From Diaporthe sp. PMI_573 (taxonomy: Eukaryota; Ascomycota; Sordariomycetes; Diaporthales; Diaporthaceae), in the NCBI GenBank assembly GCA_021399435.1, contig JAJTUP010000048.1, forward strand, positions 248,001-312,000: a DNA stretch of 64,000 nt, written 5' to 3'. Shown in pieces: positions 43,269 through 55,871 of this stretch. Under the pieces are notes generated by a model, which ran no database searches, was not told the origin of the DNA, and was given only the letters and a program-made list of their open reading frames with translations. The position numbers were made by a program, and so were the translations under genes. The first letter of the stretch is position 1; each line of letters starts with the position of its first letter.

Positions 43269-44931
43269 GTCTACCACTGGAGGCAAATTCATCGCATACT
43301 GCTTCTTTTGGCCGGGTGGCCCACTATCTCATCTTGCCTATCATCGGCTGGAACAATCCCCACTGCCTCGATACCCCACCTATAAAAACACGGCAGTGCT
43401 TGACGATGGGATCATTATTATTATTATTATGTTTGGGAAGGGGGGAGGGCAATCAGGAACGTGCGCACGCAAGAGGTCCTCATATCGGGTGATGGCTCAC
43501 GCGACTTTGACTCAACGGGGAAACGGCGCAAGAGACCGGATGGGAGTGGGAAAATAAAGGCGATACCAGATAGAATGGACAGCGGTGGAACAGGCGCAAC
43601 AGATTGGATTGGGAAAGGGAGCTTTGCTTAGACGGAACATGTTAGCAATTTTGAACACACACACATACATACAAACCAAATTTAGCTTCTTGGTCACCCC
43701 CTTCCTCTGCGAGCCTTAACGTTGCGCCTCCAGTGCTTTTCCTCCGGTAGTTGTCAGCCTGCGCCTCGTCGTGACCATTTCGATCACGAAAGTCAACCCA
43801 TCAGTGCCTCGCCACCAAGGAAATACAAGAATCAAATCAACTTCCTACTCCTATAGTGCGGCTCATAAGATCCTTGCCGCGAAGGAACAATAGTATGACA
43901 GGACTGTGGCTCTGGGGCCCAGGTGAAGGAAGAAGAAAAACGTGTGAGGATTTCTAATTTTGGGTCTCCAATACTCGCCGTGAAATGCGGCGCAGAGTAG
44001 CGACAGAGGAGCCGTAAGATATGACGTAGTATAAGCAGAATACGTATTTACACCAAAAACTAGCTCACTTTATTGCTCACCCAACAGGATGCCAGGGCTT
44101 GTCTCTCTCTCAAAAAAAAAAACACGAGAAATTCTGAGGGTGAGGACAGCGATTGAGGTTGGTTGTTGGTTGGTTCCTCAATGCCTGCGGTCGGCAATGC
44201 ACGTTGCGGCAAGCGGGCGAATGAATCGAGCAAGTGCTTGCCGCGAACCTGCATGCCCATACAAGCGACCCGGCCGAATCGATTCGCTCTGCGTGCACAT
44301 TGATGCAATGCGTAGCCTCCCTGACATGCTGCAGTCCCAAGTTGTGTGGCTGCGCGTCCATTGTAGTGAATATTTCACGGTTGCGAACATCTCTGTAAGT
44401 CGTCGTATTCCATGGCAACGTGGGTCTCGGAGGCATATGCTCTTACAAGTCAACAGGAAACCCAACCAACATGGAACAACAGAGAATGCTGCTACACGTC
44501 CCGTGTCGGTGGCTCGGCGTTCCGATGCGTGGGACATTGCTGTCATTCCGATTTGCACGGCACGGCGGGGCGCAAAACAGCAGCATTCAGCACCTCTGGG
44601 AGAAGAGCTTCCCGCCCGGACAATTTACAAGGAGTCGCTGGTTGTGGCGGTGATTGCGATGGCGCGTCGGAGGGATGTGCACGTTCCTTTGCCTCACGCT
44701 GCTCGGAGCACGCAGGGGGGGGGTGGTCGCACAAGATAGATTGGCAGCGTTGCAAAACAAGAAGAAAACAATATTCAACCCTCTCAGAGGATAGATAATA
44801 CGGGTATCCTTCCTTCCCATCAACACCTGGGCCGCCCATAGCAACAGGGCTTTAGAAAGACAAGTCGGAGACTTGGCCCGAGCGAGCCCCTTCACTCATG
44901 GTGCAGCCATTTTGCTATATTCTCCGAGCCT
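43269..44931. other. Intergenic region, no gene seen
   Basis: 1.66 kb between the small Ser-rich gene and the RPEL gene. It has an ATT microsatellite at about 43414-43429 and an A-run near 44114. The 216-codon open frame at 44089-44739 overlaps equally long frames on both strands and shows no family features, so it is not called. Confidence 0.4.
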
Positions 44932-45500
44932 TCAGGCACCGCCCTCCCGCTTTGCATACTCGTCCTCGATGGCTTCCCTGTACTTCTCCTCGGGCGACCG
45001 CGGATCCTCATCAGGGTTGAGCACCCCCTTCTTTATGAGTTCTTCCGGAGAGGGGCGGTGTGCAATCTTGTCGTTCAGGGAGTCAGCACGCATGTGCTTC
45101 TCGAGCTGCAGTGTCCCGGAACAAGGGTCGTTAGCTTGAAGGTCAAGGCATCAGGATCACCCATGCATGGGAAGCGAGCGCGGGCTATCCACGAGGTAAG
45201 GAACGGACCTCCTTCTGCTTTTCAACGAGTGCCGGAGCAGCTGTTGTGGCCGGCAGGATGTTCTCTAGACAATAACACGCATGCGGTCAGCTCAGGCAGT
45301 GATGGCAGCAACGGGCAGGGCAGGGCAGGGCAGGGCAGGGCAGGGCTGAAGGCCTGCTTACTCTCGACGAGCTCGGCGCGGTCCGGGCGATGGGCAAGCT
45401 GCTTCTCGAGCGAGTTGCGGCGGGCAGCGTTGGGGTGAGAGATTGGGGTCTCATCGACCTTGGCCTCTTGGGCCGCGGGGTTGGTGTTCTCGTCAGCCAT
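44932..45500 (-). CDS. RPEL-repeat protein
   Basis: Three exons on the minus strand, 45500-45362, 45264-45209 and 45105-44932, give 122 residues. Two RPEL repeats are visible, RRNSLEKQLAHRPDRAELVE and RADSLNDKIAHRPSPEELIK, each followed by a short linker (KNILPATTAAPALVEKQKEL; KGVLNPDEDPRSPEEKYREA). In animals RPEL motifs bind monomeric actin; in filamentous fungi small two-repeat proteins of this type are conserved, but their role is not established. Intron 1 contains five or more tandem GGGCA units near 45315-45345. The protein is soluble, acidic at the C-terminus and intact. Confidence 0.93.
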
Positions 45501-48500
45501 CTTGTCGTTGTCTGTTGGGTTGCAGTCGACGTTTTCTTCCCAGCAGCGATGGTATCGAGCAGCTCGAGGTGGCAGCGGGAGGCAAGACAAGGAGGGACAG
45601 CGGCAGCGGACGGCGGGCCGCCTTGTTTTGTAGCACGGGAAGCTCTGTACCGTGTCTGGCCCCTGAGTGAGCTCTCCCCTCCTCGTTGGTGGAGTGACAT
45701 CAGGGGGGTGGGGTTGACAGCTGCCCCGCATTTCCAGGGATCGCCGGTCGACTCAGCAAACAGAGAGGCCCACCTAGCAACGGCCGCTGCCGAAGCGACA
45801 GCTGGGGTCTACTGGGCAACTAGACCACTTGGTTTCATACATCATTTTGTCACTTCTCCCATGCCACACCGGGAGGTAATAAGACCAAGAAACGCCTGGC
45901 TGGCATCTTGTGAAAGGGATTGCAGGGTGCGTCTTTTCTAAGTGGTCAACTCCTGATGGCCATTTCTACCGTCCAATTGGCTAACCGTCTCCGTCAGGGG
46001 ATAACGGACTAAAAAGGCTGGAGAGAAGCCTGAAATGAAAGGAGGCAGTTACTCTATACATATCTGACATAGATCAATCTGAATGCTTGCCTGACAGACA
46101 GTGGTACGCGCAAAACTTTGTCATGAGCGGCAGCCGTCCTCGGATCACCCTGGGTCTGCTCTGGGATTGGTTTAACTGCCGAGGAGTATACCAGCTGATG
46201 TCTTTCTTTTTCTCCGGGACCATATTCAATAAAAAGATCCACCAGCTTGATGCCCACCTATTCATCCCGGTAATCCACAGACTGCTATTAGCGGCTCTTG
46301 TAATCTGCCGTTTGGCTGTAATAGGTGGCCAAGATAATACTTAATTACTACTCGTAAATTAAGTAGGTGCCAGTCCTAAAAATACTAGCAATTTCTAATC
46401 CCTCGGGATAGATCCTAGTAGTGTATAAGAGCTGTAATCTCAAAAATATCCCTCCATGGAAGCTAAGTTCAACTCACACCTCCTTTAGAGAATAGTCCAT
46501 GCATTGCCGCCCTTGGAGAGCTGTCATGGGAGAGTATCACTTGAATGTTCTCAGGGGCGTGAGATACCGAGGCAGCAAACCGTCGCTCTCGATTTCTATG
46601 CCACCATCATTTCTCAGTCGTGTTTATTTGGTCCTTAGCTTCAAGCCACGTGGAAAATAGTAGTGTTGTTAAAATAATCACATTCATACTGAACCAAACA
46701 TTTGGTTGCATAAATTACGAATACTGCTTGCGAGGAGGCCATGAATGTTGTGTGGATCTTTTGTGTCCCACCGTACAATATCAACTTACCATGCGGAAGT
46801 ATGACTTCAATTTCGTCCTTGGTGCTGTCACGTGGACGGCAATAGCCCAACATTGACCAGAGGGTCTCAAACTTCCAAAATCGATACATGGGCCAGCACA
46901 TCCCTCGAGCTGCTCTGGGTACAGAAACCTCATATTTCCGAAGCTCAACACCGTATTGAACCTTCTTTCTTGTGATCGTGGGGCACCACAAACTCTTTGT
47001 ACTTTCTTTCTCACAACCATACCGTGCACTGGTGGCCCGCAGAGGGGGTCACTCTAGACACCATACCCTTATCTGGTCTTTTCTTCTCTAAGTCCGAGTA
47101 TCAATACGTTTATAGAATAGGCATAACTCCTCTTCTAAGCTACTAACTAGCTATTTGGTGCCTTTTTGCAGCAGATGGACTTATAGGAAAAGTGGTCATG
47201 GAGCAGAAAAGTAGTTACAGAAGAGATTAGTACACACCTTCCTTGCTTCCTCCCTTCTTTAAGTTTAAGTATAATTTTAGCACCTTCCTTACTTTAAGTT
47301 AAATCAGGTTGAATCGTTACAATTAAACTCAAATTAATTAAAACTCAGCTCAGAAGTTTAGAATCAAAAAAAAAACCCCAGTAGGGAGGGAAAGAAAGGG
47401 ATTCTCTTTCGGCCAGCCAACACCCCAAAGCAGAAGAGCTACTCTAAAGGAATTAGAAGATAATCTTCTCAGAGGGAAGAAATCTCCCTTAAAAGTCTAT
47501 TCTCACCTAGAATCTAGTTTTACTTAACGACCTTTTCTAGCCTTAAAAGCTTGCTTAGATTTCTTATGATTTTATTAAGGCCCGATAGTATATACCATTT
47601 TGACCACCAGATTGGGAGGGACATCATCGTGATACCTTTGGAACCTGAAAGTCAACCATAGTGTAGCAAAATAGCAATACGTAATGAGTGGGTTCATAGT
47701 GACCTCTTCTGCGGCCTTGCTGACTGACCCTCTCATTCAGCTGGAGCGATCCAGAACTGTTTTCGCAGTCTCCCAAACCTTGACTTTGATGAAATTCCGC
47801 AAGATGTGGATTGTGTGAACGGTCTTTGTCAATTGAAGTCGCGCAGAGTCACAGTCTGGTCTGTACTTCAGGCCTGCAACCTGATGATAGAGCGTATGAT
47901 TTGATAGAGAACTCCGCCAGAAGTTTATAGCGCACATAGAGTACTATCGTTACTATCGGTGTAGTAGCACGTAATTTGGTGACGCTGGTGGGGTCCTCGC
48001 GGCCTGTCTGAAACAGCGAGAAATCACGTTGCATGCAAGAACACCACGTCGCAAGCCTCGAGACCGGTTCTTTCATGGGGTGGCAGGAAGGGTCAAGTTC
48101 AGATGTTCCAAGCATGAAAAGCCGGAGCTACTACAGCCAAGACTCAGTGAGGGCTCAAGACGTAGATGCCCGGGGAGGAGCAACTCACAGGTCGGATATC
48201 AAGTCCCTTTCGGTGAGGTCACCCGGCTTAAAGCTCACAGCAAGCTGGTTGGGCAGACATTCTTTGTATGAGGCGCCCTGATTTCCCCCCCAGTGGTTCA
48301 ACAAGATCCTTTCACTTCCTTACTTCCCCATGTTGATCACATAGATCGGCATTCAAGTTGTGTTACTCTTTGAGCGTTTACCACTGTATGAAGGGACCGC
48401 CTACAGCTCCACAACAAGAGTATGTGTACGGATTAAAAACGAAACCACTCACTTCAGTTGTGTTACAAATTGAGCTTGTGGTGTGAATTATATCTGCTTG

Positions 48501-48856
48501 ACACCACGTAATGGTGTTGAAAATTGACATTTTCCAAGGCTTACCACTGCAATGCCCATTGAGCGTCGAATATGAACACTCCCGCTCTACTCACGAGAAT
48601 AGATTCGACACTTCTGAGAATCGTGCTGGAGGTGCCGAGCGACTATTTTGAGACATGATTACTCTATCCGCCGTCACAAACCCTGAATTATAAAAAACAC
48701 CAACACAGACATCGCATCTAACATCTCCACAGCACAATTGCCGCTCTTCGGTCACTTCGCGATTTCCGAACAGATTGAAGATTGGAAGATATCCGCTCGG
48801 TTCTCTGTTTCTGCGCCCTTGGTACTCCTTCATTTGCAACTCTTGCCTCAAAAGCT
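45501..48856. other. Long gene-poor interval with decayed DNA
   Basis: 3.4 kb. The first part is the RPEL promoter. About 46340-46460 and 47050-47600 are AT-rich. A minus-strand frame at about 46780-46991 (VELRKYEVSVPRAARGMCWP, FWKFETLWSMLGYCRPRDST) reads like coding sequence followed by a possible GTAAGT donor. It may be a remnant exon, but I recognise no family. Confidence 0.35.
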
Positions 48857-50465
48857 TCATATAACAGGTGCATTCTCGTCGGCGGCCTTACACTGCACCC
48901 CTGTTGACGTAACCTTCCCAAATGAAGCGTCCGGACCCCTTTGTTGTTTGGAAGTAAAAGAGTTTCGGTAGCAGTCACCACTCCCAAATGAGAATCTATT
49001 CATTTGTATTGGTAAGGCGTTGCCGTCTTCCAACAACACTTCTTCCGACTGCTGTCGGCGCAACTCCACGTTGTCATTGCCCGCTTGCCCCGCGCTCTCA
49101 TCGCCGGTCCGTCGTTGCTCGCGCGTGATCTTCACCTCGTGCGTGACAATAATGACCGATCCGATGCTCTTCTGGATGACGGGCCAGAATACGGGGAGAG
49201 ATGCACAAATGGCCGCGAGGTCCACCTCCATGGATGACAGTACAATTGGCGTGGTGCCATACCAAGTCGGATCAAAGGTAGGGAACGTGGCGGCACGCGT
49301 CTCCACGATACTTTGTAGTCGCCAGATAGAGAGCATGTTCACGCTGAGAGAATTAGCCACACAGTTCCAGTTGTAGTCTGGGGCTCACGTACACGCCACC
49401 GAGGACTGGGGCATTTAGAGTCAGCTATCAAAGAACCAAGTAGCTTCATACGAATTGGGGGAGGAAAGGATTCGCAATGTGGCCATACCATGTCTCGAAG
49501 CCAGCAGCGTGCCAACTTCTTTGAGGCATAGTTAGAGCACAAGTGGAAGAGGGAGGCTTTTCCCTCAAGGGGTTAAGATTTTATCCAAAAGCTGCTTACC
49601 GAACAGTCCCAAAAGCCCCCAATAGGAATTCTTCCTCATGCCCTGCTTGAAGAACATAGGCACCGCAATGGCAAGAACGACAGCATCGAGTAGCATGTTA
49701 GTCGCGGCATGGCTCTCGTACGTCCCTACAAAACTCTCAACATCCAGGGACCCATATCCGTACCGCGTGGCGGGCATCTCCATCTTCCAGAACCCAGCGA
49801 CAGGGACTGTTGGGACCCAGCCGATGATGCTGTAGGCTAGGCCCCACAGGATTGTAAAGGCGATCGTGGCAAGCGTGGCTACGTAGAATTTGGACCCCTG
49901 GTCATAGATCCGTAGGTACTGGAAGAGCAAGGCCAGCTTGATGAGCGCTGTCGAGCCAGGGTATGTTGCATTGGCTATCCAGAAAGCCTGTGAAGGAATG
50001 CTACTCAGCCAGAGCCGTATTTGGAAAGGGTGGTTGGGGGGTTGGAGGATGGGGAAGATGGTCATACACGCAAGTACCCCTTGAACTCGTGTGCCGACAA
50101 GAGCAACAGGTGTTGGCCCATGCCCGTGCTGGTCATGACACATATAGATATACCACCAATCGTTATGGAAACCTACAGGAGGCATCAGTAAAGTAGCATA
50201 TAAATGTAGCGGTCATGGCTACCCGGAATAGTGGCGTGCGAATCTGGTCCAGCTGTGTACTTACCAAGCTCAGCGCCACGAACAGATCATCCCACCACGG
50301 GGACCGCATGATAAAGAACCGAGTATACAACCTGAAGAGGACACATATCGTCGTGATAATCTTTAACGATATTACGATACCCAATATCGCTGCTCGTCGA
50401 TTGAGTACTGGCTGCTCCTCTCCCAGATTATCCACAGCTCCAATCAGGTCAATGAGAGTCGACAT
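48857..50465 (-). CDS. PTH11-like seven-helix receptor (fungal rhodopsin-domain protein)
   Basis: Five exons on the minus strand, 50465-50265, 50172-50068, 49987-49600, 49405-49393 and 49343-48857, give 397 residues. NRRAAILGIVISLKIITTIC begins helix 1, RSPWWDDLFVALSL helix 2, AFWIANATYPGSTALIKLAL helix 3, and DLAAICASLPVFWPVI helix 7. The W-W-D-D and ALIKLALL-type signatures define the fungal rhodopsin-like (PTH11-type) family, used in surface and host sensing in some pathogens. There is no CFEM domain. A Ser-rich C-tail of about 120 residues follows. Exon 4 is only 13 bases and sits directly beside a family 2 introner-like intron. Start MSTLIDLIG was preferred; an upstream in-frame ATG at 50573 is possible. 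It appears intact. Confidence 0.88.
49406..49599 (-). repeat. Introner-like element family 2, copy 5 (receptor intron 3)
   Basis: This 194-nt minus-strand intron starts GTAAGCAGCTTTTGGATA, has AATCTTAACCCCTTGAGG, GCACGCTGCTGGCTTCGAG and TATGGCCACATTGCGA, and ends TTGGTTCTTTGATAGCTGAC then TCTAAATGCCCCAG. It aligns along most of its length with the DUF3445 copy at 31104-31293. Confidence 0.87.
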
Positions 50466-52996
50466 GTCGTGACTTTCGGTGCCAACCGGTACTCGTTCGT
50501 CTCCAGGATTGGTCAGCAGAGGAATGCACCAGGAGGTCCATTCAGCGGAGACATGCAGAATCCAATGAGGCAAGTCACGAGGAGGTCAAGGACAATTAAT
50601 CACTGGGCAAGAAGCTCACGGCGACCTCTTCCGCGACACACACACATACTTATGTGTCAGAAGATGCGCTGTTATATGGTCGCAGAAAAACAGGTCGGTG
50701 TGCCCCCTCCTTCACAAGTCGGGATGGTCAAAGCGACTCTTGGTCTGCGACAGCAGACGTGCAGATCGCGACCCAGAGCCGTGGGCTCGACCGCCACGTT
50801 GCGGCGCCAGCGGCAGCACTCCGTTGCGCCTATAGCAGCAGGGCATCATGTGATATATCCCTCCCGACACGGCTTTGCGGCGTTGCATTGCGGCAACAGC
50901 TAGTGAGCTCCAGTTGGCGTCTGGGCTGTTTTCCTAGCGGAAGGGTCTCCGAAACTTTGTTTCGTGGGACCTGCACAAACAAGACAGACGGAGTGCACAA
51001 ATGTGATACAGACAGGGATGCCGCCCCAGCTGGCCCGGGTCGCCAACCGTGCATATGCATAGTGATGATGAGTAAACAGGGGCTATCCAGGTCTACAGAC
51101 GCGCAGCGCTGAGAGGAGTTCCCAAAGACAGTCCAAGCGTTTTCAGCGTCCCCTGGAGACGCATCTCCTTGTGTATACCTCTCTCAAGCAGAGGATGATT
51201 GGGGCGAGGAGGGCTTGATTTGCCTCTTGTTTCTACATGTGGGGAAACTGCTTCTATATAAACTTCCTCATGAAGACCTGTTTACAGACGTGTTAGAAAT
51301 CTCTACAATCACACCAAATGCCGGCGCAGATAGGCAATTCTCGCCCATCTCCCCAGATTCTGGACAGGTGTGGACGCTGACGTTTTCCTGTCTTAACACA
51401 TTCGCACACACTATAGGACAGGTACTAACAAAGTTGATCACGTTGAAGACCTCGACTGCCTCGCTCCTTATATCATTTTCATTTTTGGTAGGCTGTCTTC
51501 TTTCCGCTCAATACCAAACAAACAACAATCTCAGGTACAGCTTCCCTCGGATGGTTGGAGGCATGGGCTATCGATACTGTTGCATCCGCGTCAAGGACAG
51601 CAATTTGAAGGCATTGTGATCTCGTCGCGTTAGCGGAGATCCGAAGTTCATCTGAGGCCCAAAAGTGCGCTACACGTTGGACGTGAGGATGACCCTTTAA
51701 GCTCAGCCCATTCATGTTCACTAGGGTCCTATTAAAGTTTCGGCTGCCGTTTGCCGAAGCCCTGGCCACCACAAGTTGACCAAGGATGTATTTGCATGTT
51801 CCAGGACGCCTTGCCACCCTGCTGTGACATTGTCTAGCCAGGCTGTGTTTTGAGCCAGCCAAATGTCTCCGAATAAGGAGTGATCTACGTCTAAATTGCC
51901 GCGGTATGCTCACATCTGGGCCATGATTCCTGGCTCGTGTACTGTCCTTGCCGTCATTTGCGGGCTGAAGTCAGTTTGTCACATTGACATCAGTAGACTC
52001 CACGTAAACATTGCCTTTCCACGATCAGGCACATAAAGAACCCCAAGGACTGAGATGCTATCGACTTGTCCTTGACCGTGTCCGGCCGGTTGCCATGGTC
52101 CCGCTAGTATCAAATAGCATCATTGTGTGCACTGCGTTTCGAACTGTCGATCACGTCAATGTGTAGCTGGGATCTGTGGAAGCGATCGGGATGCTGCCTC
52201 CGAAGAATGACGAGAAATTATTCATGTGGGCCGTGCCCTAAGAACAAGATATCCGGCATATAGGCCCGGGTTTTGGAAGAGGGAGAAGGGCGGCGGGGAG
52301 GTTCGATGTAACATGTGAGAAGAAACCGGATTGCAGCGTGTCACAACCCAATCTCGATGATCACGGGAGATGAACCAAGTCTGCAATAGCGTTGCATACC
52401 CCGCCACTGCATTTGTTGGCCGTGTAGTGTAGGATACCTCTTCAGTTTGACTCGGGCTGACTCGGGGGCTTCACTTTGAGAAGCTCGAGTATCGGCACTG
52501 AGAGTTTGAGCCTGAGCACTGGCATAATCGAGCTCGGGGCAAGTAACTGGAGGCCGACTCCAACTCCTCGGCCAACTGACGCCGCTCCTTATCAGACGGA
52601 AGATTTTGCGGAACAGGGGCAGGCAAATTGAGTTTGAAATGTCGATTTTGACAGCTCGCGACTGGATCAGCCTCCCGATCCCCAGCACCGCTTCTGACTC
52701 TCAGCAAAGGAAGTTGAAGCAACCAGCCATGATATTGTTGAGACAGGGTTCAATTCTGCCTTCCGGTGCGATTCGCGGCATGTCTTGATGCGACTTTAGT
52801 CTTGTACAAGAATATCGTCTCCTCACACAATCTCTTGGTAAACTTTATCTCTAACGCACAGACCTCCGTGGCATGCTCTACGCCACACCTTACATAAGAA
52901 TGGCTACAAGCAAGCTACAGAGGTCTGTAACTAGAACGTAGTTTTAGCCATAAAAACTGGGATATAATATATTATACTACTATCATAATATAATCA
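50466..52996. other. Gene-less region before the transposon block
   Basis: No supported gene. Open frames at 50469-51112, 51479-51913 and 52341-52722 overlap others on both strands or lack family features. From about 52900 base composition shifts to AT-rich. Confidence 0.4.
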
Positions 52997-53117
52997 ATAA
53001 AGCTGTTATCGACTTTATATATAAGCTTAGGGCTGCTGAAGAGTAGTCAGAAGGTTGAGCAGATAGTAGACAGACTAATAAACAGTCGATAAAAAAAAAA
53101 CATGGTGTGGCTGAAGC
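52997..53117 (+). repeat. Dispersed repeat, copy 2 (matches inverted 9127-9206)
   Basis: 52997-53043 (ending AGGGCTGCTGAAGAG) and 53089-53117 (GATAAAAAAAAAACATGG, GTGTGGCTGAAGCC) match the complement of 9127-9206. Differences in the first block are all transitions in the RIP direction. Confidence 0.7.
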
Positions 53118-53360
53118 CCCACGTATATAAATTCATCGCTTGATACTACCACCACGGACAATATGCTCATCATCCTACAAAAGGATGTAAATTTGAACTG
53201 TACATTTAAGGAGAGGGCCAGAAGCTTTACTCTATCTTATGTATCCGCCTCAAGACTAGAAGTACGGCATGTTCACAATGATCAGAAATGTCACGGTACC
53301 CACCAGCTACCATGGTCCACTATATAAACGCCACGGCTTCGCCTGTGGCTTGTCGCTTCT

Positions 53361-53426
53361 AACGTGGTTGCACCAGATCTCGGCCCCTCCCTTGGTTCGG
53401 CCCCCCGATTTTGGTGCAGACACACT
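53361..53426. repeat. Small inverted repeat, possible MITE remnant
   Basis: TGCACCAGATCTCGG near 53371 faces CCGATTTTGGTGCA near 53406, separated by a GC-rich loop. The outer left end TAACGTGGTT resembles the ends of the pogo-type element at 53749-56073. It is too short to classify. Confidence 0.35.
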
Positions 53427-53748
53427 ATAAAACACCTACTTTTCAATCCACCTTTCTAAGCTCAAAACTATTCCAAAGACCCTAACCCTAGGCTCTAAAT
53501 AAAGTTTTTTAATTAAATTTTAAGATAAAAATATTTGGAAAAATCTAAATTTACTTTATTATTTTAAAAAGAATTTTTAAATCTTAATATTAGAATTTGT
53601 TAAAGATTAGTAATAAATTACTAGTATTTTATAACAATAATAATATTAAGCTTTTTATAGTAATAATAAGTATATTTAAATATATAAAAAATATTTTTGG
53701 ATATAATAAATATAAAATAAATAGAAATAAAGACTATTTTTACTAATA
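53427..53748. other. AT-rich flank of transposon block
   Basis: Over 80 percent A and T by eye, with runs of TTTAAA and TATAAA. No gene is seen; it looks like extreme RIP-type decay. Confidence 0.5.
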
Positions 53749-53951
53749 ATATAGTTCACCAGTCAGCCATCATTATCACATACCTGCTACTTTTAACTAA
53801 ATCTACTAACTTTAACCAACCCTAGCACCCACTAAGGGCAAGCAAATAAGTAAAAGTTGGCACTAATTAGTACCAACTAGTCCCAATTACTTATTTTCAA
53901 TTGATTTAGTCAATTTAGAGTTATTAGTAGTGCTACAGTACTAGTCCGAAG
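53749..53951 (+). repeat. Left terminal inverted repeat of pogo-type element
   Basis: It starts ATATAGTTCACCAGTCAGCC and runs to CTAGTCCGAAG; it pairs with the complement of 55872-56073. Confidence 0.85.
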
Positions 53952-55871
53952 TAGACGACTTTTGGTAGGAAAATCAACTTCCCTACTAAAATAGAGTATT
54001 TCAGCCATGTAGGATCAACCTCAATCTACACCAGCCAGACCAACTATTTAGGTAGTCCGCCACGGACTGCTTTAAAATATACTATTATTTACTTAGAATC
54101 TAAATAACTAGCCTCTTTTACATCTTCCTCACAAGTTCTCGCATTATACCCAGTCTTGTTACAGTTGCCACATCGTCGTTTAGATGGTCCGCCGTAAACC
54201 GCCTTATCAGCACCACTAGCTATTTCACTAGTTAGCCGCTTCCCCTTCTCTTTTTCTTCAATTATCACCTGGGATTCCTTAATACTAAGTACTCCTCTAA
54301 GCTATACTCGGCTCTGTTTAGCCCTCTGGTGTTTAGCAAGGCTAATATTAGCCTTCTCAAGAGTGCGGACCTAATCATTTAAAAGAGTAATCTTATACAC
54401 CATTACTTGTGTACCCTTTATAAACTTCTTAACTACCTAGAGAATTAGTGTAGGGGAGCTGCCCTAATAGGCAGATATCCTACCCTTAATAAAACTTGAT
54501 TGCTAGATAGTCTGGCGGGCGTTAGATGGTGTTTGTGATTCCCATTTAGATAGTAATATAAGGAGGGATTATACTAGAGTTTATAAGCGGATATCTAGCT
54601 TGGAAATAATAGAATCTAGGTCCTATGGAGAAATCCTAGCTCCTCTAAACCCAGATTTCATGTTTTCTTCCATAAAGATCTTATCATAGGCTACCTTGAA
54701 TATAATGAAGAACTCAGACTTGGTAATATAGTTAATAGAGGCCTGGATAAATAAATTAATCTCATTACTATATATATGCTTTAATAGTGAGTATAATACA
54801 ATATCTAATAGCTAGAGTAGATGAGATGAATATAGTGGTATACTAATAGGGATAATGTTATTTATCTTATAGTACTACTTAAACTCCGCTAAGACATGGC
54901 TCTCATAGCTATTAAGGATGAGCATCTAGTATACACCCTTTGTCTATTACTTTATATACTTATTAAAGTATTAAATCCATTCAAGACTAGTTATATTATC
55001 TATCTACCCATTTAGAGTAGGCTTAATAATCCAGCTTAGTAGGAAGCCTGACTCTGTTATCTAGTTAGCAAGGTAGTAGGTACCTTAGATAATCACAAAC
55101 GGCAGGATATACTAGCCCTTCGTATTAATATATTTAATAACTATTACCCATTCCTGGTTTCTAGGCTATATAGATTTAGCCTTTCTATGTTGATCAGAAC
55201 GTGTAACAACTATTAACGTGGTTATTACACCCATCATAAAGCTGGTCTTGTTAAAGTTATATAGGTCGTTGTCTATGATACCATACTTAGCTATTATGTT
55301 ATAAAGTAGGCGGAACCAGTTCTTAATAACCTCTAGATCTTCATAGAGGGCCCTCTAGTAATCATAAGGCTGATTAAATCTAGTTTTCAAGCTTAGTTAT
55401 GTATCCACGAAGCATCGTACCTAGTTCTTACTAACTGGCTTACCATTATGCAATGCCAGTAGGAGGTTAGCCATATCTTCTACACTAGAAAGTTGTATTG
55501 GAAATCCTCGTATATCTTGCTTAATGATATATTGAATAAGTATTTACTCTTTAATTTAGTCAAGTTTATACTTCTTAACACGTGATTCTTTATAATATAG
55601 TTGGTTATTCATCCTGTCGCGTAGGGTAGTTCTGGGAATACTAAAGATCCGAGCAGCCTAAGTTATATTTAAGGGTTTCTTTTAATTTTTTTTAGAATTC
55701 TTAATTACCTAAAGTACTAGTTAGATTTTATCTTCTTTTAAGTAGATTAGTATTGTAGATATTGATTTCTAGTATGTTGAATATTTAAGTAGGTAGAGTG
55801 ATGCGTGACTAATGTGAAAAATGGGGACGCGATCTATACTAACAACATGCCTGCCCACCAAAACCTTAAAT

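Noticed and set aside
44089..44739. 216-codon open frame on the plus strand
   Set aside because: Comparable frames exist on the opposite strand over the same bases and the amino-acid composition is not protein-like; treated as chance.
45315..45345. GTAAGCAGGC at the start of RPEL intron 1 as another family 2 introner
   Set aside because: Only the first eight bases match the introner 5' end; the rest is a GGGCA tandem repeat and the 3' end lacks the conserved block.
45390..45941. 183-codon plus-strand frame over the RPEL gene start
   Set aside because: It is antisense to the RPEL first exon and promoter and has no family features.
46780..46991. Possible exon with GMCWPMYRFWKFETLWSMLG
   Set aside because: It reads like coding sequence but I could not extend it in either direction or recognise a family; mentioned only within the interval description.
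52341..52722. Possible minus-strand gene (VPQNLPSDKERRQLAEELES)
   Set aside because: Two frames each look partly coding, but no start, splice sites or family could be identified.
53361..53426. Possible tRNA or CRISPR-like hairpin
   Set aside because: The inverted arms and AT-rich setting fit a transposon terminus better; there are no repeated spacer units.
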